64,000 nucleotides of DNA from JASGDC01 sp047608145. GTDB lineage: Bacteria; Actinomycetota; Actinomycetes; Actinomycetales; Micrococcaceae. Positions 17,726 through 25,456 of this stretch are shown piece by piece. Numbering within the stretch: the first letter of the stretch is position 1; each line of letters starts with the position of its first letter. Made by a program: the position numbers and the translations under genes. The stretch lies in contig JASGDC010000015.1 of the NCBI GenBank assembly GCA_047608145.1, positions 65,258 through 129,257 of the forward strand. The letters run 5' to 3'. Under the pieces are notes generated by a model, which was not told the origin of the DNA, made no database searches, and was given only the letters and a program-made list of their open reading frames with translations.

Positions 17726-19117
17726 CTACATTTCAGCAAACGTAACTAACCTACACCCAACTTTCTCAGCAAGCTCTTTACATTCCTTAGTAAAACCAGT
17801 TTTGGCAAATAAATACAAATGCTTTGTTGGATAGTAAAATAGTTCGCTATTCTTAATAAGCTTCTCTAAAGTTGAAACTCCAACTAAATTCTTGCTCCAT
17901 TTACATTCGCCGAAGTAGCCTACTAACCCATCGAAATCATGGCCAACTATATCTATTTCGACTTCTTTTCGAGTCTTATCATCTGTGCCCCACCACAAAC
18001 CAATTCTTTGGAAAGGTGTTGGCACGATTGAAGTGTCGTCATAATGTTTCCATAAATATTCCCTTGAAAGTTCTTCAAAATTAGCGGCTAAGAAATGTGG
18101 TATTTCTTTTTCTATAGCTAACCAAATATCTATTTCTTGCTCAATGAAATCAATATTTTTAGGAATAAAAGTGTGCCAGAATCTAAACATTCCATCAGCT
18201 ATACGATATAAAGTTCTCTTAGTTTTAGGTTTGTCAATTTCAGTTATTGGGACAATCTTTTCAACTATTCCTAATGCAATCAGCTCTCTTAAATAACTCG
18301 TAATTGTAGAGCTAGGTATTTGGGTTTTAGTAGCAATATCATTTTGCTTAGAAGCCCCTTCAGCAATAGCTGTAATAATCGAATTGTAATTGATAGGGTT
18401 ACGTAATTCTTGTTTTAATAAATTTGAAGGCTCTTCAAAAAGATAGGCATCTGGAGTTAAAAAACTATCTGTTATATTCTCTCTCAATGTTTCTTCTGTA
18501 TTTATTAACGATAGGTAACGAGGGATACCTCCAGTAATTGCATGCAGAGTGAAAGCAGTCTCTTTGTCCAACTTTGGAAAATATTCACGAGTTTCGTCAA
18601 AATTAAATGGTTTAATTTTAAATTGTCTAGTTCTTCTGCCATAAAGTGGGCTCTGATAACCTAATACTTGATTTTCCATAAATGACATAGATGAACCACA
18701 AAGAATTAAAAACAATTTACTTTGCAAAAAATGATGATCAATGAAATATTGCAAAATTGAGCTAACTGCCGGATTTGCTTTAGCTAGAAAAGGATATTCA
18801 TCAATTACTAACACTAATCGTTCTTCCCCAATATTTTTAGCTAAATACGAAAATGCCTCATCGAAATTTTTAAAACTAGCTTCAACAGGGTTTTCTTTAT
18901 CTTCATAACTCAAAATAGCTTTACTAAATCTAGCTAAGTTATTAGCTGCGTTCTCTTCTACTCCAGTAAAGTATATTGCCTTTTTATCTTTCAAAAACTC
19001 ATTAATTAGAGTAGTTTTCCCTACGCGCCTACGACCATATATAACTGCAAACTCAAAAGAATCTTTCGCATACATCTTATTTAGCTTTTTGAGTTCAGAT
19101 TCTCTACCGACAAACAT
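17726..19117 (-). CDS. AAA ATPase with DUF234-type nuclease-like C-terminus
   Basis: This protein of about 463 residues has a Walker A motif YGRRRVGKTTL near residue 30 and Walker B LVLVIDEYPF near 105. The sensor block LILCGSSMSFM follows. A winged helix is at about 250-300 (KQNDIATKTQIPSSTITSYLREL). The C-terminal DUF234-like domain contains EVEIDIVGHD and YFGECKW, with the Asp and E-x-K pattern of PD-(D/E)XK folds. I chose the ATG at 19117 because AAGGG sits 6 nt before it; an ATG at 19123 is too close. The family is a common orphan of unclear role, suspected in DNA transactions or defence. A three-site operator lies directly upstream, and the winged helix could support autoregulation. Confidence 0.85.
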   Translation of the reverse strand: MFVGRESELKKLNKMYAKDSFEFAVIYGRRRVGKTTLINEFLKDKKAIYFTGVEENAANNLARFSKAILSYEDKENPVEASFKNFDEAFSYLAKNIGEERLVLVIDEYPFLAKANPAVSSILQYFIDHHFLQSKLFLILCGSSMSFMENQVLGYQSPLYGRRTRQFKIKPFNFDETREYFPKLDKETAFTLHAITGGIPRYLSLINTEETLRENITDSFLTPDAYLFEEPSNLLKQELRNPINYNSIITAIAEGASKQNDIATKTQIPSSTITSYLRELIALGIVEKIVPITEIDKPKTKRTLYRIADGMFRFWHTFIPKNIDFIEQEIDIWLAIEKEIPHFLAANFEELSREYLWKHYDDTSIVPTPFQRIGLWWGTDDKTRKEVEIDIVGHDFDGLVGYFGECKWSKNLVGVSTLEKLIKNSELFYYPTKHLYLFAKTGFTKECKELAEKVGCRLVTFAEM

Positions 19118-19127
19118 AGTCATCCCT

Positions 19128-19179
19128 TAACATTATCGTGATAAACATTATCGTAATCATGTTTATCACGATAATGTTA
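19128..19179. promoter_or_regulatory. Three-site, 15-bp-period operator palindrome upstream of the DUF234 ATPase
   Basis: The 21-bp arms 19128-19148 and 19159-19179 are exact reverse complements. Inside are three 12-bp near-palindromes, TTATCGTGATAA (19133), TTATCGTAATCA (19148) and TTATCACGATAA (19163), spaced exactly 15 bp. The block lies immediately upstream of the ATPase start and between it and the divergent MMPL gene. Confidence 0.75.
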
Positions 19180-19321
19180 CCTATAAGAATGTTAGCATGT
19201 AAAAACTTTTATCAGTATTAAAACCATCAATAAAATTCCCACTATAAATATGTCACAAATAAATTATGTGGGAAAATAGCAATTAAATGTTATAGATTCC
19301 CTCTAGCAGAATAGAGACACC

Positions 19322-21739
19322 GTGAACTTAGGAAAGCAGTTACACAAGCTTGGCGCTTTTGCATTTAAACATCCTGGACGAGTTATTGGAATATGGGCTG
19401 CGATTATTGCAATTCTTGCACCACTGGCAATTCACTTTATGCAACCATTGTCGAATGCTATTGCCATTCCAGGAACTCAGGCGCAACAATCTATTGATCA
19501 GATTGAGAAAGTCTTTCCCGATAGTGCCGGTGGTTCTGGTCGAATAGTTTTCCACACCACTGATAGTAAGAAGATTACTGACGACAAAACTCAGATTGAG
19601 GCAACTGTAGATAAACTCAGTAAAGTTGATGGCGTAACTATGGCGGTCAGTCCTTTTGCAAATTCTTCTTTCATTTCCAAAGACGGCAAGACTGCTTATT
19701 CACAAGTTCAACTTAAGAAACAAGTGGGTTCAATTGACGAGGTAACTTTCGACGGAGTTACCAAGGCTGTTGATGAGGCTCGCACAAAAGGTCTCCAAGT
19801 GGAAATGGCTGGCGATGTAATTAACTCTGTACCTAGCGAATACATTAGCGTCGGCGAAGTTGTAGGTGTATTTACTGCTTTAATGGTCTTGTTAATTACC
19901 TTTGGCTCATTGGTCGCAGCTGGCATGCCACTTGCTAGTTCATTGCTAGCCGTTGGTGCGAGTATGGCTGGCTTGTTTGCTCTGGATAAAGTATTGGACA
20001 TTAACTCCACCACTCCAGTGCTTGCAGTTATGTTAGGCCTTGCTGTTGGTATTGACTACGCACTATTCATTATTAACAAGCATCGCACTTTAGCTCAATC
20101 TGGCGAATCTTATGAAAATGCTGCAAGCAAAGCACTTGGAACTGCAGGTAACGCAGTGGTTTTCGCCGCTATGACAGTAATTATTGCCCTTGCAGCTTTG
20201 AGCGTAGTTAATATTCCATTCATGACAATCATGGGATTAGTGGGAGCTGCAAGTATTGCAGTAGCGGCTCTCTCAGCATTAACTTTAACTCCAGCTTTCC
20301 TAGGTCTTGCTAAGGACAAAGTCTTTGGTAAAAAGCAACGTAAAATTGTGGAAGTTGCACAAAAGAATGACGCCCCTGTTAAAAATGATAAAGAAGCTAA
20401 GAAAACTAATCGTTGGAGTAAGCTCATTACTTCGCGCCCAATACCAGTTTTGTTAGCTGCAATAGTTGCTATTGGGGCAATTTCAATCCCGATGAAAGAC
20501 TTACAGCTTGGTTTACCTTCTGACCAGTACTCCCCTGCTGATACGACACAAAAGAAAGCATACGATTTATTGTCTGATGGCTTCGGAGTTGGCTTTAACG
20601 CACCGCTAGTGGTTATGACTGAGAACCTACCTAAAGTTAGTGATGCTGATAAGAAGGTAGTTCGTGATCAGGCGATGTCACAATACAATAAGCAAGTTGC
20701 TGAAGCTACTCGTAAACAACAGCAGATGTTCCAGCAACGTATGCAACAGGCTACTACTTCACAACAAATGCAAGCTGTACAGCAAGAGATTACTCGTGCA
20801 CAAGCTCAAGGGCAGGCACAGCAACATCAGGCTTTAGCTAAAGTTGATAAGCAAGTTAATGAGTACGCAAAATATGTACAACTTAAAAAAGTTTCTGACA
20901 ATATTGCAAAGCTTGATGATGTGCAACAGACGGTACCTGCAATGGTAACTGATGATGGAACTAAGGGCATTATTCAAGTAATTCCGAAGTCTGCTCCTTA
21001 CGATAAACAAACTTCAGATTTGATTACTAACCTGCGTAATACTAGTACTCAAAAGTCGGTAACAGGTTCTGATTCAGTGAAGCTGGGCATTACTGGCTCT
21101 ATCGCACTGCAAGATGACATCAATAGCAAGCTAGGCACTGCTTTACCACTATATATTGCAATGGTTGTGGGGCTTTCACTAATCCTATTGATGCTTGCAT
21201 TCCGTTCCATACTAGTTCCAGTCAAAGCAACTGTAGGATTCCTCCTAACTTTGGGGGCAGCTTTTGGTGCATTAGTAGCAGTATTCCAGTGGGGTTGGTT
21301 TGGTATCGCACACGCACCTGGGCCAATCGTTAGCTTCATCCCAATCATTGCAACTGGTATCTTATTCGGTCTTGCAATGGACTACGAGTTCTTCCTAGTA
21401 TCCGGCATGCATGAAGCTTACCAGCCCACAAAAAATGCTGATGAGTCAGTAGTTCATGGCTTTAACGTCGGAGCCAAAGTGGTTACTGCAGCAGCAATCA
21501 TCATGATTAGCGTATTCGCTGGTTTCGTAATGAACGAAGATGCCACAATCCAAGCCATTGGCTTCATCTTGGCATTCGGTATTATGATTGATGCCTTTGT
21601 CGTTCGCATGACTATTGTGCCAGCGGTTATGAAACTGCTTGGTGCACGTGCTTGGTGGCTGCCAGAGTGGTTAGATAAGAAACTACCACACGTCTCTATT
21701 GAAGGTGAAGAAATCGAGGAAACTAAAAAGGTAATGTGA
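19322..21739 (+). CDS. MMPL/RND family membrane exporter
   Basis: This 805-residue protein has 12 predicted membrane segments in the RND two-half pattern: an N-terminal helix (ALFAFKHPGRVIGIWAAI-type), a large external loop with VFPDSAGGSGRIVF, five helices, then the second half. Conserved VGIDYALFIINKHR and LAMDYEFFLVSGMHE are the MMPL proton-relay motifs in helices 4 and 10. The second external loop carries a Gln-rich coiled-coil insert (about 450-520). Such pumps export lipids, siderophores or drugs in Actinobacteria. The GTG start at 19322 has only a weak ribosome binding site. The stop overlaps the GIY-YIG gene by 4 nt. Confidence 0.93.
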   Translation: MNLGKQLHKLGAFAFKHPGRVIGIWAAIIAILAPLAIHFMQPLSNAIAIPGTQAQQSIDQIEKVFPDSAGGSGRIVFHTTDSKKITDDKTQIEATVDKLSKVDGVTMAVSPFANSSFISKDGKTAYSQVQLKKQVGSIDEVTFDGVTKAVDEARTKGLQVEMAGDVINSVPSEYISVGEVVGVFTALMVLLITFGSLVAAGMPLASSLLAVGASMAGLFALDKVLDINSTTPVLAVMLGLAVGIDYALFIINKHRTLAQSGESYENAASKALGTAGNAVVFAAMTVIIALAALSVVNIPFMTIMGLVGAASIAVAALSALTLTPAFLGLAKDKVFGKKQRKIVEVAQKNDAPVKNDKEAKKTNRWSKLITSRPIPVLLAAIVAIGAISIPMKDLQLGLPSDQYSPADTTQKKAYDLLSDGFGVGFNAPLVVMTENLPKVSDADKKVVRDQAMSQYNKQVAEATRKQQQMFQQRMQQATTSQQMQAVQQEITRAQAQGQAQQHQALAKVDKQVNEYAKYVQLKKVSDNIAKLDDVQQTVPAMVTDDGTKGIIQVIPKSAPYDKQTSDLITNLRNTSTQKSVTGSDSVKLGITGSIALQDDINSKLGTALPLYIAMVVGLSLILLMLAFRSILVPVKATVGFLLTLGAAFGALVAVFQWGWFGIAHAPGPIVSFIPIIATGILFGLAMDYEFFLVSGMHEAYQPTKNADESVVHGFNVGAKVVTAAAIIMISVFAGFVMNEDATIQAIGFILAFGIMIDAFVVRMTIVPAVMKLLGARAWWLPEWLDKKLPHVSIEGEEIEETKKVM

Positions 21740-22368
21740 TTTTAATGACTGGCAAAAATAAAAATAAAGGAATTATTTACTTAATGAGGACAGCTGTCTC
21801 TGGATTAGTAAAAATTGGCAAGACTGGCAATAATAATTACCAAGAGCGGATGCGATTTCTAGAAGCCAATGGATACGCTAATGTAACTGGACTTAAACGT
21901 TTCTTTGCTATAGAACTTGAGGATTATAGTGATAAAGAGTCTTTATTACATGAGATTTTTAGCAGCCATCAAGTCGGAAATAGTGAACTTTTTGCTTTAG
22001 ATCAAGACCTACTAAAACAGCTATTACTTTCTTTTGACGGAACTGTCATATACCCAGAAACTTCTGATAAAGAGAAAGAGTTTGATAAGGTCACTACAGC
22101 TCGAAAACAAGGAGCTCTTTTTAGTTTTTATAAAAAGGGATTAAAAAATGGCGATGAGATTAATTTTATCAATGATAAAGATATAGTTGCCATAGTAGTA
22201 GGTGAAAGAGAAGTTAAGTATGGCGAACAAGTCATGAAACTCTCACCACTTACATATAAAGTTTTTGAAGATAAAGGACAATTAAACAGTAGTGGAGCTT
22301 ATCAAGGTGCTGCGTATTGGGAATATAAAGGAAAGAGACTTAAAGAAATAGCTGATAAAGCTAACTAG
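21736..22368 (+). CDS. GIY-YIG (T5orf172-like) protein with DUF4357 C-terminus
   Basis: This 210-residue protein begins with a GIY-YIG-like core, IIYLMRTAVSGLVKIGKTG, the form seen in T5orf172/MUG113 proteins. It ends with a DUF4357-like domain (GALFSFYKKGLKNGDEINF ... LSPLTYKVF ... AYWEYKGKRL). These proteins are usually linked to phage or restriction contexts, but their activity is uncertain. The GTG at 21736 overlaps the MMPL stop by 4 nt; an ATG at 21745 is an alternative start. Coupling a nuclease-like protein to an exporter is unexpected and probably reflects insertion rather than shared function. Confidence 0.8.
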   Translation: MILMTGKNKNKGIIYLMRTAVSGLVKIGKTGNNNYQERMRFLEANGYANVTGLKRFFAIELEDYSDKESLLHEIFSSHQVGNSELFALDQDLLKQLLLSFDGTVIYPETSDKEKEFDKVTTARKQGALFSFYKKGLKNGDEINFINDKDIVAIVVGEREVKYGEQVMKLSPLTYKVFEDKGQLNSSGAYQGAAYWEYKGKRLKEIADKAN

Positions 22369-22442
22369 ACTAATTTAGATGTAATTATCAAATCTAAGTT
22401 TTATATTTAGTGACTTCTAATACAACATAAATAATGGTTAAG

Positions 22443-23387
22443 TTAGCCTTTATTGGCTTCCTCACAAACTGTGCGCACCATTTTTTCCAATACATAAACT
22501 GGTGCTCGGCTACCGCCTTTAACATCATAGTCTGCTTGCGCAACTGCTTGAATAGCGTTGGTTAGAGACTCTGGAGTCCAGCCACGCAAATCGCGCTTTG
22601 CTTGCTGTGCTTGCCAAGGAGCCATGCCAAATTTTTTTGCCAATGCCCCTGGTGGCTCAGACATATCAGAAATCTTTGCCATAGTGCGAAACTTGGAAGC
22701 GGTTGCTGCCACAAATGGAACTGGCTCCACACCAGTGGCTAGCGCATAACGTAACCCAGCGAGAGCCTGCCCCATATTACCGGCAATAATGGCATCCACG
22801 ACCTTAAATACTGTTACTTCTACTCGATCACCGTAATATTTATCGACAATCTCTTCAGTAACTGTACCTTTGGTATCATCCATCAACTGCTTGGCAGCAT
22901 TGCCAAGTTCAGAAACGTTTTGTCCAATAGAAGTGATTAAAGTGCGAACTGCCATTGGCTCAATAATACGGTTCTTTTCCTTAAACAAATTGCGCACAAA
23001 AGCAATGCGTTCAGTTTCCTTAGTTAATGGCTTGGCATCAATAACTTCAGCAGATTTCTTCAGCTGAGTTAAAACTTTCCTACCTTTTTGTCCACCAGCA
23101 TGATGATAAACCGCATAAATATCAGGATTCTTACTAGCAATGAACTCCAAAATATCTTCCATGAAGTCAGCAGACATCTTCTCCAACTTATCGAAGAACA
23201 CCAGCTTTTCAGCTGCAAACAACGAAGGAGCAACAACCAAGTTAAGCTCTCCAGCTTGATACTCACTTGCATCAACTTCATGGGCTTCAATCTCAGGGAA
23301 CTCAGCAAGGACCTTGTCCTTAATTTCCCGCTTTGCTTTCATGACAAGGAAGTCTTCAGAGCCTTGGATTAGGTATTGGTGTTGCAT
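22443..23387 (-). CDS. holA: DNA polymerase III subunit delta
   Basis: This 314-residue clamp-loader delta subunit has an N-terminal AAA+-like fold without Walker motifs (HQYLIQGSEDFLVMKAKREI), then KLVFFDKLEKMSADFMEDIL, and the C-terminal collar domain with NVSELGNAAKQLMDDT, VFKVVDAIIAGN and APWQAQQAKRDLRGW. Delta opens the beta sliding clamp during loading. In Actinobacteria holA usually follows comEC directly. Here 2.1 kb with a nuclease gene separates them on the comEC side, and 13 kb separates it from rpsT. Confidence 0.93.
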   Translation of the reverse strand: MQHQYLIQGSEDFLVMKAKREIKDKVLAEFPEIEAHEVDASEYQAGELNLVVAPSLFAAEKLVFFDKLEKMSADFMEDILEFIASKNPDIYAVYHHAGGQKGRKVLTQLKKSAEVIDAKPLTKETERIAFVRNLFKEKNRIIEPMAVRTLITSIGQNVSELGNAAKQLMDDTKGTVTEEIVDKYYGDRVEVTVFKVVDAIIAGNMGQALAGLRYALATGVEPVPFVAATASKFRTMAKISDMSEPPGALAKKFGMAPWQAQQAKRDLRGWTPESLTNAIQAVAQADYDVKGGSRAPVYVLEKMVRTVCEEANKG

Positions 23388-23485
23388 AGTTCTAGGTTAG
23401 CATTTTACTAGCTTTGTATCTGTGTCATATATAGCCTATATAATTCTGAATTATTTACTTTAATGACAAACATATCTAGAGAGAT

Positions 23486-23776
23486 TTGAAGAATATACAA
23501 ATTTCTTTTAAAAAAGGTTACGACCCTTGGATCAAGTACCCAAAAATGAAGCAGCACGTAGAAAAGCATACAGTAGAACCTATACCGTTCGTTACTCTAA
23601 ATAACGGAACAGAGTTATCAGCAGATATTATAGCTGAAGCGTATATTAAACTCTAAAGTAATCCCCAAAGACTTCAAACAAACAGGAAAAAGAAAGCTAT
23701 GAGAGTTCCTGAATATTTAAGGGAACAGTCGCTTTGTTTCCCTGCCAACTATTCATGGCATGTTACTCCGCCATAG
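23486..23776 (+). pseudogene. Small ORF with one in-frame stop (uncertain)
   Basis: A TTG at 23486 after AGAGAG opens a frame MKNIQISFKKGYDPW... that ends at TAA 23654. The same frame is then open again (SNPQRLQTNRKKKAMRVPEYLREQ as two pieces) to TAG 23774, 97 codons in all. It may be a decayed small accessory gene. I recognise no family. The rest of the 23388-24043 gap holds only a hydrophobic open stretch on the reverse strand (near 23790-23960) without a start codon, and an operator-like palindrome. Confidence 0.25.
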
Positions 23777-23960
23777 TATCTCAAAAAAGTAGTAGGTGAC
23801 ACACATCCAAATAATATTCAACACAATCACCAAGTCCATGAACCACTCTATAACTACCAGCACTGTCCAATTCGATATAGCAATCACATTATGCTTAATC
23901 GAAGTCAAGCTAATTAAGTAGTAAATAAAGCGGAAAAAAATAATAACGTTTGAAAAGCTA

Positions 23961-23986
23961 TTATTGTAAATAATTCATTACAATAA
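23961..23986. promoter_or_regulatory. Palindrome upstream of the PD-(D/E)XK nuclease gene
   Basis: TTATTGTAA (23961-23969) and TTACAATAA (23978-23986) are exact inverted 9-mers 8 nt apart, 58-83 nt before the nuclease ATG. An additional half-site ATTGTAA lies at 24002-24008. It is probably an operator. Confidence 0.5.
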
Positions 23987-24043
23987 GATTAGAATAGATG
24001 CATTGTAAATTAAAATAATGAACTAACTAAGGCACACATAAAA

Positions 24044-25129
24044 ATGAATAAGAAAATAGATGAAATTTCTGAACGTATTGATTCAAATCCCCTTGGCGCG
24101 TTAATGCATGGGCAAAGGGAACTTTTTCACAGCAACCTGCTGGCATGGTTTTTCAAAACCTTGCCAGATTCTGCAGATTATGTGTTTAAAAAACTAACGA
24201 TAAACTTAGCCAATAAAAATGCACGTACTATACATCGCGAGAAAAACAACATGGACCTTGTAATGTATTGGACTGACAAAGCTCCACTGATAATAGAAAA
24301 CAAAGTTTTTTCTATTCCTAATTTCAAACAATTAGAAAAATATTCGGAAAAGGCAAAGAAGTGGGAATTCAATCAAACGAAAAAAGTTCTATTGTCTCCA
24401 ATTTCAATGGATAATTTACCTGAAGGTTGGAAACAAAAGAATTACAGTTGGCTGTCAGGTGAAATTAAAAAATCTCTATCCACAACCAAAGCTAATAATA
24501 CCGAGATGAAATATGCAAAAGAAACTATGGAACACTATTGGAAGTTGTGTAGAGATATTCAACAGATAGTTGAGATAACTAAAGTCTTGGGAGAAGATGA
24601 AACAGTATGGCTTACTAACGAACAATTGCCATCAGATGAACATAGCCAGTTACGCAACACATTAAATAAAGCTCGTGCTGCGCATGTTGCAGAATATCTA
24701 AGAAAACAAAATAATTTATCCACAGAAAGACTTAATAGTACTCTGTCACGGACTAAACCACTTGTGGATTTATTAGAACTCATTGAGCTAGAAGATCAAG
24801 GAAAAATGAGACCAATTTATGCAGGTTGGCAATTAGAAGGGGATCAATTTAGAAGGCATGTAGAAATCGATAAAGGAGAGTCCAACCAGGATTTATTTGG
24901 ACCTAAAAACAAGGCTCAAAGAGAAAAATTAATGTGCGAAAAAGAAGACATCCTTTTTAAATACCCTAAACACTTAGCGAAAAAGGAATCCCGACAAAGA
25001 AACAAATTTGGTAATTATGGTGAGAGCGGTTTTTACAAATACAAAAATGTACCTGACTTGACTGTAGAACAGCTTATTACAGCTGCTGAAGAAGTACATA
25101 ACATAGTTAAGCCATACCTTAAGAAATAA
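24044..25129 (+). CDS. PD-(D/E)XK nuclease superfamily protein
   Basis: This 361-residue protein has the PDDEXK_4 layout: an N-terminal helix-turn with HGQRELFHSNLLAWFF, then DLVMYW (Asp71) and LIIENKVFS (Glu85-x-Lys87) forming the metal-binding core, then KVLLSPI and a Gln-containing QLEKYSEKAKKW helix. The C-terminal half is charged and helical. Members occur widely as orphan accessory genes and in defence loci; the substrate is unknown. It is inserted between comEC and holA, which are normally adjacent, so horizontal acquisition is likely. Confidence 0.85.
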   Translation: MNKKIDEISERIDSNPLGALMHGQRELFHSNLLAWFFKTLPDSADYVFKKLTINLANKNARTIHREKNNMDLVMYWTDKAPLIIENKVFSIPNFKQLEKYSEKAKKWEFNQTKKVLLSPISMDNLPEGWKQKNYSWLSGEIKKSLSTTKANNTEMKYAKETMEHYWKLCRDIQQIVEITKVLGEDETVWLTNEQLPSDEHSQLRNTLNKARAAHVAEYLRKQNNLSTERLNSTLSRTKPLVDLLELIELEDQGKMRPIYAGWQLEGDQFRRHVEIDKGESNQDLFGPKNKAQREKLMCEKEDILFKYPKHLAKKESRQRNKFGNYGESGFYKYKNVPDLTVEQLITAAEEVHNIVKPYLKK

Positions 25130-25456
25130 GCCTAGCCTAGGGATTTCTAAATTTGCATAATTGGTTCAGAGGTTTAAACTTAAATAATTATTCACATCAA
25201 TATGTTCTAGTAATATACTTGCTGTTTAATAAAATTATTCTCATGAAAAGACTTTTAATTTTCGCACATTCCTTTCACAAACTCCTTGAAATCTTGTTTA
25301 TCAGATACTTAAAACCCCTTGTAAGATAGCCATTTCTAACTGAATTTCCAGTTACACTTTCATTCTATCCCCTTGTGCTGTTCCATTTTATCTAGCAGTG
25401 CCACACTGCAAAGTTCCCTTACTCGGTCTTAATGTATGAAGTACATAGTTTATAAG
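25130..25456. other. Intergenic stretch without recognised features
   Basis: These 327 bp lie between the nuclease gene (+) and comEC (-), which converge. Only short frames are present and no strong hairpin with a T-run. I see nothing I can support. Confidence 0.5.

Noticed and set aside
17625..17834. 69-codon + strand ORF overlapping the 3' end of the DUF234 ATPase gene
   Set aside because: It has no ribosome binding site, and its second half is the antisense of a clear gene; treated as a shadow frame.
23790..23990. Hydrophobic open frame on the reverse strand in the holA-nuclease gap
   Set aside because: It is about 60 codons long with transmembrane-like sequence but no usable start codon or ribosome binding site; could be a relic, but not supportable as a gene.
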